A DNA stretch of 36,383 nucleotides from Flavobacteriales bacterium (GCA_027024205.1 JALVST010000072.1:1-36383); one strand, 5' to 3'. Positions 7,496-16,251 are shown, counted from the first letter of the stretch. Numbers and translations are program-made. The notes: generated from the letters alone by a model not told the origin.

Positions 7496-10400
7496 TTAGA
7501 AAATATACCGCAAACCGGCTTGTAATTGCCAACGCGAACGCAAACTGTAATCATTATAAAACGAATGTTGCAAGCCGGTATCAAAACTGTAAACAGGATC
7601 GTCCTTACCGTCACCGTCCACATCGGAGAAACTAACCCCGACAGGTTGTTTGTTGGTCGGTAATTTGACTACCCCCCAATCATTTCTAATAAGGTTGCCG
7701 AGATTTAAAATATTCAAATTAAATTGAATTTTTTGAGCCCCTTTAAGACGATAAGACTGGGTCAACTTCAAATCCACTTTACTACGCCAAGGACTTAAAA
7801 TAGCATAACGTTCCATATATTGTCCGCGATGACTGCTCAAATAGGCATCTTGCGTGATAAAATGATTGAATGCATCTCTTTGCGCTTGTTGTTCAGCCGG
7901 TGTGCCACTAAAATACATTTGATTCAATTCGTTTTGAGTCGGGATGTAAATCAAGTCATTCAGATTAGAACCGTCGCCGTTGATATCTCCCGAATAAGTA
8001 TAAGAGAAGCGGCCACCTTTGGCATATTCATATACAGCTGCCACCGTAGTGCTCCACTCATTGTCATGACCATATTTCCAAATCTTACTGGTAAACCCTA
8101 CAAAACGGTGCTTATCTCCGTAAAGTGACGGTGCCAAATGCGCTTTATTGACATTTCCCAAAGCGGGATTACGCATAAAAGCATCTCCCGTAATCTCAGC
8201 TTCTATAGAATTGGCATCATTGGAGATATTGAAGTTGTATGCCAAACTGGTTCTCAAACCATTTCCGAAATTTTTATTGACTTTGGCTGTAAAGTTAAAC
8301 GAATCACCTAAATCGGTATTGGTAAAAGTATATAAATGTGCGGGAATACCGGCAAAACCACCGTCTTGCATGGTCACATAATCGGCATAGGTATAAACTT
8401 CCCGCCGGTCAATACTGCTATTTAATATACTTGTAGGGGGGGTTAAACCGTAATCACGAACCATCATAGCGTTAATATCTTTGGTATAAGCTACATCGAA
8501 ACTGGTGGTCCAACCGTTTTTAAATTTGTTATCTACACCGATACTGGTGCGCCATACTTGCGGAAATTTAAAATCGGGCGCTACCGGTGTCATATACCAA
8601 CGGCCGACATTCGCAACATGATTGCCTATCCAAACAAAAGGTAAACGGCCTGTAAAGACACCGGTCCCCCCACGGATAACAGCCGATTTGTCTCTACTGA
8701 CATCCCAGTTAAAGGAGAAACGCGGCGACCATAAGATTTTTTGAGAAGGTAAATTTCTGGCACTATAATGTAACGGATTTCCATTTTCATCATACCAAGT
8801 CAAATCTTCCATGATATAATCCGTCCCGGCTTCGGCAATTTTTTCTTCGATATATTTATCCGTGTTAAAATACATCGGTTTGTCAATACGTAGCCCGACA
8901 GCGAATTTAAAATAATCGTTTACTTGAATTTCATCTTGGAAGAATCCTCCGAATTGCCCGACATCCAATTTGGTAATATTCCAATTGCCGGCAGCATCAG
9001 CTGTTTTGGCATAGGCTATTTTTTGAGCAATGGTACCGTCGGCAATGGCATCTCTGAATTGTTGCATCGTATAACTGTTAAACACATCAAATCCGTAACC
9101 GAACAAATTGAAAGAATTGACAAAACTGAATTTTTCAAAATTAAATCCGAGTGTAAAGGTATGATTGTTCAAGTTGTAATTGAAAATATCCGATGCTTGA
9201 TATACTTTTTGGTCCAATTTATTGTGAATGGAAAACGGCTCATGACCGGCAATAATATACGGTTGTCCGTCCTTAAAAATATTGATGACGGGAGCCGGCG
9301 TCGATTTCGGCGTACGATAATCGTCAAAATGGGTATAGCCGGCTTGGAATTTGTTAGACATTTTACCGTCTTTGGAGTTCCAATTGACTTCTGTCAGATA
9401 TGAATCTATATTGTTGTGAATACGGTAACCTGAATTGTAAAACTGCATCACCGTTTTGTCCGGTCCGCGATGCATAATAGCTTCGGGATGGGCATTCAAA
9501 TCACGGTAAGCGTTTAACCGATTGTAGATAAAGGATACCCGCAAGTTATCAGTTGCATTCCAATCCAATTTGGCAATACCTTTATGCGAATACGTATCGT
9601 GCAAATAACCTTCATAAGGACCGGTTTCGTATCCGATACTTTTCAATAGAGCCGACACTTCATCCAAATCGGATTTTAAAACTCTGGAAACATTATCACC
9701 TGTTCTGCCGGGCGCTTTGGCAATATAAAACGAACCCAAATCGGTACGGTCATCAATTTCAGCATTGACAAAAAAGAATAATTTATTTTTGATAATAGGG
9801 CCACCGACACTAAATCCCCCTTGCAATTGTTTCAAATCGGGCTTTAAGGTTGTATTACCCAAATTGACAAGACCCGTCATATCCTGATTACGGTAATATC
9901 CGAAAGCCGTTCCATGGTATGCATTGGTACCACTTTTGGTCACGGCATTGATGGCTGCTCCCGTAAATCCGGATTGAGTCACATCATAAGGAGCTGTCGA
10001 AACTTGTATCTGGTCAATGGCATCCAAAGAAATAGGCTGTGCATTGGATTGCCCTCCGGGAGTGGCAGCATCCAAACCGAAAGGGTTATTAAAAATGGTC
10101 CCGTTCAAAGAAAAATTATTGTATTGGTCATTTCGACCACCGAAGGAGTTCCCACTGGCCGAAGGTTCCAAACGGTAAAAATCTTGTGCAGAACGGGAAA
10201 TTGTCGGTAATGTTTCCAGTTCTTTGTGACCGATACTCGTAACCGGTCCGTTTTTGTCTTTTGCAGCAATTTGCGCATTGTCTTTTACATTGATAACCAC
10301 TTCCTCCAATGCATTGTTGCCCTCTTGCATAACCACTTCGATTTTTTCGGCCTGACCCAATTTCAAATATATATTGTGCAATTCTACCGGTTTGTAACCG

Positions 10401-10645
10401 ACATATTTTATAACAACTGTATAAGGTCCGCCGACACGTAAGTTAGGCAAAATAAAACGACCGTTTTCTTGGGTAACGGTTCCGTTTTTAGTACCGGTCG
10501 GTTCATGAATAACCAATACTTCCGCTCCCATTAAAGGTCCTTCTTTGTCTTTGACAAAACCTTTAAGAGTAGAAGTCGTTACTTGTGCCAATCCTGCTGA
10601 AACAAACAACAGAAATACAATCAGAAAGTTTAGTTTTTTTATCAT
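7496..10645 (-). CDS. Oar-like TonB-dependent receptor
   Basis: A 1049-residue outer-membrane protein. Residues 1-20 (MIKKLNFLIVFLLFVSAGLA) are a signal peptide. Residues about 25-110 form a carboxypeptidase-regulatory-like beta sandwich (LKGFVKDKEGPLMGAEVLV...KYVGYKPVELHNI). A plug domain follows to about 240, with ISLDAIDQIQVSTAPYDV and GFTGAAINAVTKSG. The remainder is a long beta-barrel ending in the aromatic LQAGLRYIF typical of outer-membrane porins. The large size and the QSGFTGAAINAVTKSGTN string are characteristic of the Oar/Cna-B-like TonB family in Bacteroidota. The substrate is not deducible, and no SusD-like partner is adjacent. It is transcribed divergently from the riboswitch-controlled receptor. 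Confidence 0.92.
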   Translation of the reverse strand: MIKKLNFLIVFLLFVSAGLAQVTTSTLKGFVKDKEGPLMGAEVLVIHEPTGTKNGTVTQENGRFILPNLRVGGPYTVVIKYVGYKPVELHNIYLKLGQAEKIEVVMQEGNNALEEVVINVKDNAQIAAKDKNGPVTSIGHKELETLPTISRSAQDFYRLEPSASGNSFGGRNDQYNNFSLNGTIFNNPFGLDAATPGGQSNAQPISLDAIDQIQVSTAPYDVTQSGFTGAAINAVTKSGTNAYHGTAFGYYRNQDMTGLVNLGNTTLKPDLKQLQGGFSVGGPIIKNKLFFFVNAEIDDRTDLGSFYIAKAPGRTGDNVSRVLKSDLDEVSALLKSIGYETGPYEGYLHDTYSHKGIAKLDWNATDNLRVSFIYNRLNAYRDLNAHPEAIMHRGPDKTVMQFYNSGYRIHNNIDSYLTEVNWNSKDGKMSNKFQAGYTHFDDYRTPKSTPAPVINIFKDGQPYIIAGHEPFSIHNKLDQKVYQASDIFNYNLNNHTFTLGFNFEKFSFVNSFNLFGYGFDVFNSYTMQQFRDAIADGTIAQKIAYAKTADAAGNWNITKLDVGQFGGFFQDEIQVNDYFKFAVGLRIDKPMYFNTDKYIEEKIAEAGTDYIMEDLTWYDENGNPLHYSARNLPSQKILWSPRFSFNWDVSRDKSAVIRGGTGVFTGRLPFVWIGNHVANVGRWYMTPVAPDFKFPQVWRTSIGVDNKFKNGWTTSFDVAYTKDINAMMVRDYGLTPPTSILNSSIDRREVYTYADYVTMQDGGFAGIPAHLYTFTNTDLGDSFNFTAKVNKNFGNGLRTSLAYNFNISNDANSIEAEITGDAFMRNPALGNVNKAHLAPSLYGDKHRFVGFTSKIWKYGHDNEWSTTVAAVYEYAKGGRFSYTYSGDINGDGSNLNDLIYIPTQNELNQMYFSGTPAEQQAQRDAFNHFITQDAYLSSHRGQYMERYAILSPWRSKVDLKLTQSYRLKGAQKIQFNLNILNLGNLIRNDWGVVKLPTNKQPVGVSFSDVDGDGKDDPVYSFDTGLQHSFYNDYSLRSRWQLQAGLRYIF

Positions 10646-10864
10646 AGTTTTTGATTTATTTTGGTTTTTGGTTCGCTAAAATAAAAAAAAAGACAGAGTT
10701 CTCTTTATTTAAAATCGTAAAGTTATTAACAATGATTTGATAAAAACATCTTTTTTTAATGATTTGTTCACGGATTAATCCATTTTCTAAAAAAAAATAT
10801 CTGATTTGAAATTTATTTTGCTGTGAAGTCATTTTTTTCATTTTCTGCGTTCAATTAAAAAGCC

Positions 10865-10872
10865 TATCTTTG
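10865..10872 (+). promoter_or_regulatory. -7 box of the riboswitch/TonB receptor promoter
   Basis: TATCTTTG matches TAnnTTTG exactly and lies 15-20 bases before the riboswitch aptamer, placing the transcript start near 10879. At the -33 position there is only a weak T-rich string. The 10646-10864 part of the gap is AT-rich, with no gene that I recognise. Confidence 0.65.
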
Positions 10873-10881
10873 CAAACCGAA

Positions 10882-10956
10882 AAACAGGGGTGCCTTTACA
10901 CAAACGGGCTGAGATCATACCCTTAGAACCTGAACAGGTAATGCTGTTTAGGGAGC
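10882..10956 (+). ncRNA. TPP (THI-box) riboswitch
   Basis: The conserved thi-box blocks occur in order: GGGGTGCC (10887), GGGCTGAGA ending at 10914, ATACCCTTAGAACCTGA (from about 10918), CAGGTAATGCTG (10935-10946) and TAGGGAG (to 10955). These form the pyrimidine-sensor and pyrophosphate-sensor helices of the thiamin pyrophosphate aptamer. It sits in the 5' leader of the TonB receptor starting at 11032, so receptor expression should fall when TPP is plentiful. Confidence 0.95.
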
Positions 10957-11031
10957 TAAATTTGATTGAACACTTCCCTTGTTTTTTACAAAATAATTAT
11001 GATCAAATTAATAATTGTAAAAAGCAAACCA

Positions 11032-13383
11032 ATGAAAAAACTCGTTTTATTATTTTTATTATCCGGGTGGTCCGTATGGGCACAAAACGTCAAAATATCC
11101 GGAATTGTAACCGGCGAAAACAACCAACCGCTTGGCGGCGCTGTTGTTTCCGTCAAGGAAATCGAGCTATACCGGACTACCGGCTTTGACGGTGAATTCA
11201 ATTTTAAAGTTAAGCCCGGCAAATACACTTTGACGGTATCTTATACCGGCTACCGTAGCAAGAAGATAATAGTTGTGGCGCAGCGGGACACTTATCTCAA
11301 AATTCAATTATATCCTGCAACTGAAAAACTGGACGAAGTCATTATTAACGCTGTAAAAGCCACTGCCGATATGCCGTTGGCACAAACTAATGTATCCAAA
11401 CAACAACTGGAAGAACAAAACCTGGGACAAGACGTACCTTTTTTACTTGAAACCCTTCCGGGAGTAGTTGTCACTTCGGATGCCGGTGCCGGTGTAGGAT
11501 ATACAGGTATCAGGATTCGCGGTATCAGTGCCCAACAAATCAATGTTACTTTAAATGGTATTCCTTTTAACGATCCCGAATCACAAAGTGTTTATTGGGT
11601 CGATATACCTGATATTGCTGCCAATACGCAAAGCATTCAAATGCAACGCGGTGTAGGAACTTCTACTTTCGGGACCGGCGCTTTCGGGGCCAGTTTAAAT
11701 CTCCAAACCGACCGAATATCAAAAGAACCCGCAGCTGCCATACAAACCGCATACGGTAGTTTTAACACCTTAAAATACGGAGCCAAAGGCAGCACGGGAT
11801 TGCTCAATAATCATTTTGCATTTACCGGACATTTTTCCAAAACCAAATCGGACGGCTATATCGACAGAGCCTCTTCAGACTTGAAATCATATTATATTTC
11901 TGGCACTTATACAGATAAGAAAAACACCTTAAAAGCGCTGGCCTTCGGTGGACATGAAATTACATACCAAGCATGGTACGGTGTTGACAAACAGACCTTT
12001 GAAACAAATCCTACCTTTAATTATGCCGGGGCTATTTATGATAACAATTGGAATATAATAGACTACTATGACAACCAAGTCGATAATTACAAACAGGCCC
12101 ATTATCAACTGCATTTTAGCCATAAATTTAACAATGATGTCAAACTGAATATAGCCGCCCATTACACTAACGGACGCGGTTATTACGAACAATACAAACA
12201 AAACGAAGACTTTGCCGATTACGGCTTCTCCCCCATTGTTATTAACGGACAAACTATCGACAAAACCGACTTGATCCGTCGCAAATGGTTAGACAACGAC
12301 TTTTACGGCGGCATCGTTTCGATGTCATATCATACCCGGGTTGGAAACTATATTTTAGGATTAGCGGCAAACGAATACGACGGCAGACATTTTGGCCGTG
12401 TCATCTGGGCACAATATGCTTCCGACAGTAAAATACGACACGAATATTACCGGAATACAGGCATTAAAAAATCAATAAACGGGTTTGTCAAATCGGTTTA
12501 TAAAATCAGTCAAGCGTTAAAACTTTTTACCGACATACAATTTAGAAAACTCAGCTATTCCGTAAACGGCACCGTGGCGTGGCAAACCCCTTGGCAATTG
12601 TCCGATGATTTGTTTTTTATCAATCCGAAAATCGGCTTGTATTACGACTTAAATACTTCCAATGATTTTTATATCTCGTTAGCACAAACTCATCGTGAGC
12701 CTAATCGTGATGACTATCAAAATACCGTAACCGGTAAACCAAAACCGGAAACTTTAAACGATATTGAGGCCGGCTGGAAATACCAAACAAACAAACTCAA
12801 TGCCGAAGTGAATCTGTATGCCATGCTTTATAAAGACCAACTGGTTTTGAGCGGCCGTATCACCAATGTCGGTGATCCTATCCGTGAAAATGTCGGAGAA
12901 AGTCATCGTTATGGTATTGAAACACAAGTAAGTTATAGATTAAATGACAAGATAAAGATAGAAGGCAATTTGGCTTTGAGTGACAATCGCAATAAAGAAT
13001 ATGTGACCCGCGAAAACGGACAATTCAAAACATATAAAAATACCGAAATCGCTTATTCTCCCGGTATTGTCGCCGCCGGCATGATGACTTTCAAACCGGT
13101 AAAAAATTTAAAACTCCAAGCCATTACCAAATACGTAGGCAGTCAATATATGGACAATCGCAATATACCTACCTCAAAATTAGATAGTTATTTGATTGAA
13201 AATCTCTTAATGAGCTATCAAACAGGTGCCAACAAATGGTTTAAAAATGCAACGTTTTCTTTAAAACTTAACAATATTTTTAACAAAAAATACGCCTCTA
13301 ACGGCTATATGTGGGGGGATGCCCCCCACTATTTTCCACAAGCGGGTTTTAATGTTTTAGCCGGTTTGAATTTGGCCATTTAG
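11032..13383 (+). CDS. TonB-dependent receptor, probable thiamin uptake
   Basis: Outer-membrane receptor of 783 residues. The start at 11032 (MKKLVLLFLLSGWSVWAQ) gives a clean signal peptide; the longer open frame from 10966 runs through the riboswitch leader. After the signal come a carboxypeptidase-regulatory-like domain (VKISGIVTGENNQPLGGAVV...YTGYRSKKIIV), a plug domain (LLETLPGVVVTSDAG...GIRIRGISAQQINVTLNGI), and a beta-barrel ending NVLAGLNLAI. The TPP riboswitch directly upstream implies a thiamin, or thiamin-precursor, substrate; riboswitch-linked outer-membrane receptors of this kind are established in Bacteroidota. No pnuT or thi genes follow in this window. A 14-bp GC-rich hairpin lies 30 bp downstream. 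Confidence 0.92.
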   Translation: MKKLVLLFLLSGWSVWAQNVKISGIVTGENNQPLGGAVVSVKEIELYRTTGFDGEFNFKVKPGKYTLTVSYTGYRSKKIIVVAQRDTYLKIQLYPATEKLDEVIINAVKATADMPLAQTNVSKQQLEEQNLGQDVPFLLETLPGVVVTSDAGAGVGYTGIRIRGISAQQINVTLNGIPFNDPESQSVYWVDIPDIAANTQSIQMQRGVGTSTFGTGAFGASLNLQTDRISKEPAAAIQTAYGSFNTLKYGAKGSTGLLNNHFAFTGHFSKTKSDGYIDRASSDLKSYYISGTYTDKKNTLKALAFGGHEITYQAWYGVDKQTFETNPTFNYAGAIYDNNWNIIDYYDNQVDNYKQAHYQLHFSHKFNNDVKLNIAAHYTNGRGYYEQYKQNEDFADYGFSPIVINGQTIDKTDLIRRKWLDNDFYGGIVSMSYHTRVGNYILGLAANEYDGRHFGRVIWAQYASDSKIRHEYYRNTGIKKSINGFVKSVYKISQALKLFTDIQFRKLSYSVNGTVAWQTPWQLSDDLFFINPKIGLYYDLNTSNDFYISLAQTHREPNRDDYQNTVTGKPKPETLNDIEAGWKYQTNKLNAEVNLYAMLYKDQLVLSGRITNVGDPIRENVGESHRYGIETQVSYRLNDKIKIEGNLALSDNRNKEYVTRENGQFKTYKNTEIAYSPGIVAAGMMTFKPVKNLKLQAITKYVGSQYMDNRNIPTSKLDSYLIENLLMSYQTGANKWFKNATFSLKLNNIFNKKYASNGYMWGDAPHYFPQAGFNVLAGLNLAI

Positions 13384-13414
13384 TTTGAAATAGAAATTAA
13401 ATTTTATATCCCGA

Positions 13415-13445
13415 GCCCCGGCAGGTTTTTCAAACCTGCCGGGGC
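13415..13445. repeat. GC-rich perfect 14-bp hairpin downstream of TonB receptor
   Basis: GCCCCGGCAGGTTT (13415-13428) and its exact complement AAACCTGCCGGGGC (13432-13445) flank a 3-base loop. It may end the receptor transcript, but no proper T-run follows (TTGTTAATT), and its GC content is far above the surroundings. It may be a mobile palindromic repeat rather than a simple terminator. Confidence 0.6.
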
Positions 13446-13628
13446 TTGTTAATTAATAAAAATCAAACATTTAAAAAACATCTTCACACATTACAATTAT
13501 GCAACCGGTTCGCCCCCGAAGGTGCGAAATAATATTTAACTTTTGTTACATATTATTTACATAAAGATAACAAAAATTACAGAAGATAAAAAAATATTCT
13601 TTTTCGGCAGTATTTATATGAAATTTAT

Positions 13629-13659
13629 TTTGAGATTATCATATTATTGGTTAAATTTG
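13629..13659 (+). promoter_or_regulatory. Promoter of the LytTR response regulator
   Basis: TTTG (13629-13632), a 19-bp spacer and TAAATTTG (13652-13659) match the Bacteroidota primary promoter. Transcription should start near 13666, which rules out the TTG at 13647 as a start codon. The remainder of the 13384-13628 stretch holds the GC-rich hairpin and an imperfect TTCGC/GCGAA hairpin (13509-13528). Confidence 0.7.
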
Positions 13660-13688
13660 AATTAATTAACACAAAACAATCACACAAA

Positions 13689-14498
13689 TTGAACGAATAT
13701 ATTCTTATTGTCGAAGATGAAGCGGTTTTGTACCGGCGAATGAAAAAAATTCTTTCCAAAGAGGGATTTAAAATCGGTGATTATACGCCTAGTGTTGAGG
13801 AAGCTTTGCGTCAAATAGACGAACACCGCCCCGACTTGGTCCTTTTGGACATTAAATTACAAGGCGACCTAACCGGTATCGACTTGGGTAAAATGTTGTA
13901 TAACGATTACCGGATACCTTTCATTTACGTTACGGATTTTGACAATGATATCTTTTTTGCCAAAGCGCTGGAAACTCACCATGAACAGTATTTGGTTAAA
14001 ACCAAGCCCCGGCTCAACGCTACCGAACTGAAACGGGCTATCTATACGGCATTGCAAAAAAAACAAGACAACCAAACCCAAACCGGCAAAGCAGGTAAAT
14101 TCGGAATTGAAGCTTTGGTTAATTATTTGGATACACTAAAAAATTCGGGACATAAAGACATAACCCGTAAAAACATTTTGTTTGAAGATATAGCATTTTT
14201 TACCCGTGATGAAAAATTTTTAAAAGAATATAATACCGGTTTTCGCAAAAACTATATTTGGCTTATAACACGAGATCATAAGATATTTTTTTTAAAAACA
14301 TCATTAAAAAAAATTATTGAAAATTTACCTGATAATTTTGTCAGGGTCAACGACCACTACATTATTAATTTAAAGCCCCCTTTTTTTGAAGGACGTATCA
14401 ACAATAAAACCATTCGCGTTTGGAGCGAAATTATCAACATCGGCGATTCGTATAAAAATGCGTTTAACCGTAAGCTAAAAACTTACTTCTTATCATAG
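13689..14498 (+). CDS. LytTR-family response regulator
   Basis: A cytosolic two-component transcription regulator of about 269 residues. I use the TTG at 13689 (reads MNEYILIVEDE) because a strong promoter occupies 13629-13659 and no ATG lies near; the open frame extends upstream to 13647. The receiver domain shows the acidic pair Glu9-Asp10, the phospho-acceptor Asp54 in DLVLLDIKL, the Thr switch in FIYVTDF and the Lys in YLVKTK, where the usual Lys-Pro is altered. The C-terminal 120 residues fit a LytTR DNA-binding domain: FVRVNDHYIINL corresponds to the FvRvHrSyivN signature, and NIGDSYKNAFNRKL to its last strand. No histidine kinase is adjacent. A LytTR-like operator occurs elsewhere in the window at 26719-26769. 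Confidence 0.88.
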   Translation: MNEYILIVEDEAVLYRRMKKILSKEGFKIGDYTPSVEEALRQIDEHRPDLVLLDIKLQGDLTGIDLGKMLYNDYRIPFIYVTDFDNDIFFAKALETHHEQYLVKTKPRLNATELKRAIYTALQKKQDNQTQTGKAGKFGIEALVNYLDTLKNSGHKDITRKNILFEDIAFFTRDEKFLKEYNTGFRKNYIWLITRDHKIFFLKTSLKKIIENLPDNFVRVNDHYIINLKPPFFEGRINNKTIRVWSEIINIGDSYKNAFNRKLKTYFLS

Positions 14499-14561
14499 TT
14501 TTTTGTGATACCATTCCCATAAATTTGTTACATAAATCACAAACATTTCAAATGTCTTTAA

Positions 14562-14569
14562 TAATTTTG
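14562..14569 (+). promoter_or_regulatory. -7 box of the DUF6588-like gene promoter
   Basis: TAATTTTG matches TAnnTTTG, 20 bases before the ATG at 14590. No clear TTTG is visible at -33. Confidence 0.5.
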
Positions 14570-14589
14570 TACTATAAAAAATTTTTTCT

Positions 14590-15666
14590 ATGAAAAAAGG
14601 CATTCTTATATTATTTCTTGTCATCACAAGTTTGCAAACATCCGGTCAGTTTTTATCCGATACAGGTTCTCTAATACAAGGAGGTATTGACGACGGGAAC
14701 AAATTGGTTGAAGCATACATCAAACCCTTGAATAAAGCTATTGTTTTCGGGCTGTCGGATGTTAATTATTCCAAAATAAAAAGAAAAAGCGATGACGATC
14801 ATCATTTGGAAATCAACATCAAACTGGCTTATATCAAAATTCCACAAAAGGATTGGACTTTTGATGTTTCCAAACTGAATTTAAAAAACTTTGAACCCAA
14901 AGATGCCGATAATGTCATGGCTCAAAGCATTTTCGGAGATTCCATAAAAAGTATCACGCTGGTTTCTAAAGCCAAGGATTTTTTCGGACATCCCTTAATC
15001 GAATTCGATATGCCCACCGGTAGTCAAAAAACAGCGATGCCCTTACCCTTTACCGGGATAACACTTCGTTCCGGACACACCAACTTGTCAGTGAACTTTA
15101 TCCCTTACCTTACCATTCCGGATTCTGATTTTAAAATCGGAATGATTGGAATAGCTTTACAACAAGATTTAGCCGTATTTTTAAAGGCTTTGCAAGATAA
15201 AGCTTACGGTATCAGTCTGCAAGGTAGCGGGACATATTTATACGGAAGTTCGAATTTGAATATCCGGCCGGGACAAATTTATACTCCTATAACACCAACC
15301 GGACATCTAACCGGCCCATATGACAATCAAAAAATCAATATTGCTTATACAAGTTTGTGTTTTAGCACTTATTTTGACTATAATTTTGGGCAACATATCA
15401 ACTTATTTGCCGGAGCCGGTTTCAATTTAGGTTCGTCAAATATCAAAGTTGAAGGTACCTATCCTGTCTATATAGCTGACTCGGCAGGTATGGGGTCTGT
15501 TGTTGCCGAAGATGTTGAAGATCCGTTAGATATAAAAAACAATTTCAGCCGTATTAATATGGATTTTGGCATACGCGGTGATTGGAACCACTGGTTTTTA
15601 CAAGTCAATTATAATCCCGTAACCTACGGAGGACTAGGATTTAACATCGGATATAAAATGTTTTGA
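14590..15666 (+). CDS. Exported beta-rich protein, DUF6588-like
   Basis: Not recognised beyond a likely DUF6588 match. It has 358 residues with an N-terminal signal peptide (MKKGILILFLVITSLQTSGQ) and is probably an outer-membrane or periplasmic protein. After the signal comes DTGSLIQGGIDDGNKLVEAYIKP, then a region with alternating strands and terminal segments such as YFDYNFGQHINLFAGAGFN and FGIRGDWNHWFLQVNYN. It ends GGLGFNIGYKMF, with the C-terminal aromatic typical of outer-membrane beta-barrels. It follows the response regulator by 91 bases but has its own -7 box. The function is unknown. Confidence 0.65.
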   Translation: MKKGILILFLVITSLQTSGQFLSDTGSLIQGGIDDGNKLVEAYIKPLNKAIVFGLSDVNYSKIKRKSDDDHHLEINIKLAYIKIPQKDWTFDVSKLNLKNFEPKDADNVMAQSIFGDSIKSITLVSKAKDFFGHPLIEFDMPTGSQKTAMPLPFTGITLRSGHTNLSVNFIPYLTIPDSDFKIGMIGIALQQDLAVFLKALQDKAYGISLQGSGTYLYGSSNLNIRPGQIYTPITPTGHLTGPYDNQKINIAYTSLCFSTYFDYNFGQHINLFAGAGFNLGSSNIKVEGTYPVYIADSAGMGSVVAEDVEDPLDIKNNFSRINMDFGIRGDWNHWFLQVNYNPVTYGGLGFNIGYKMF

Positions 15667-15728
15667 TAAATTAAAACCGGGATAAAAATTTAAAAAGAGA
15701 ATTTTTTGTAAAAATTAAAAAATAAAAC

Positions 15729-15759
15729 TTTGTCGTATAAAAAATTATTTATAAATTTG
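15729..15759 (+). promoter_or_regulatory. Promoter of the rpmB operon
   Basis: TTTG (15729-15732), exactly 19 bp, then TAAATTTG (15752-15759): the same spacing and -7 sequence as the LytTR promoter. Transcription should begin near 15766, giving a leader of about 30 nt before rpmB. Confidence 0.75.
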
Positions 15760-15794
15760 CACCCACTTTTAAATAAGATAAAAAACACAGCAAG

Positions 15795-16040
15795 ATGTCG
15801 AGAGTTTGCGAAATTACAGGAAAAAAAGTGATGATGGGTAACAACGTTTCTCATGCTCACAATAAAACCAAAAGAAGATTTGATATCAATCTCTTTAAAA
15901 AGAAATTTTATATCCCCGAAGAAGATCGCTGGGTAACTTTAAAAGTTTCCAAAGCAGGATTAAAAATTATTGACAAAAAAGGCATTGCCGCTGCAATCAA
16001 AGAAGCAAAAGCAAAAGGTTATTTAAAAAGAAACGTATAA
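15795..16040 (+). CDS. rpmB: 50S ribosomal protein L28
   Basis: An 81-residue large-subunit protein beginning [27 protein letters not shown], the L28 signature. The basic middle ([15 protein letters not shown]) and the C-terminal [15 protein letters not shown] match the family. Only one Cys (Cys5) is present, so this is the zinc-free form. It leads an operon with rpmG, 13 bp downstream, and the DUF4295 gene. The promoter is at 15729-15759. Confidence 0.97.
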   Translation: MSRVCEITGKKVMMGNNVSHAHNKTKRRFDINLFKKKFYIPEEDRWVTLKVSKAGLKIIDKKGIAAAIKEAKAKGYLKRNV

Positions 16041-16053
16041 AACCGGAAAAAAA

Positions 16054-16242
16054 ATGGCAAAAAAAACAAAAGGAAATAGAGTGCAGGTAATTTTAGAATG
16101 TACCGAACACAAAGATAGTGGTATGCCGGGAACTTCCAGATATATTACCACCAAAAATAGAAAAAATACCCCGGGTAGATTGGAATTGAAAAAATACAAT
16201 CCTATTTTGCGTAAACATACTATACACAAGGAAATTAAATAA
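16054..16242 (+). CDS. rpmG: 50S ribosomal protein L33
   Basis: A 62-residue ribosomal protein ([19 protein letters not shown]...[23 protein letters not shown]). The paired cysteines of zinc-binding L33 are absent (only Cys16), so it is the zinc-independent type. It is the second gene of the rpmB operon; the DUF4295 gene starts 9 bases after its stop. Confidence 0.97.
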   Translation: MAKKTKGNRVQVILECTEHKDSGMPGTSRYITTKNRKNTPGRLELKKYNPILRKHTIHKEIK

Positions 16243-16251
16243 TATCGAGAC

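Noticed and set aside
7341-7532. A 63-codon minus-strand frame between panD and the Oar-like receptor
   Set aside because: It runs through the terminator hairpin and into the receptor's 3' end, and has no recognisable protein features.
8924-9403. A 159-codon plus-strand frame inside the Oar-like receptor gene
   Set aside because: It is antisense to a well-supported beta-barrel gene, with no start signal or family match.
10656-10841. A 61-codon minus-strand frame upstream of the Oar-like receptor
   Set aside because: AT-rich DNA with a Phe/Ile/Lys/Asn-rich translation; no promoter or conserved feature.
10890-11189. A 99-codon plus-strand frame starting inside the TPP riboswitch
   Set aside because: Its N-terminal half is a translation of the riboswitch aptamer; the rest is a shifted frame of the TonB receptor.
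13509-13528. Imperfect TTCGC/GCGAA hairpin that looks a little like the dispersed repeat
   Set aside because: The similarity to the 54-bp repeat is limited to a few bases (CGAAGGTGCGAAA against CGAAAGGTGCAAAA), so I do not count it as a fourth copy.
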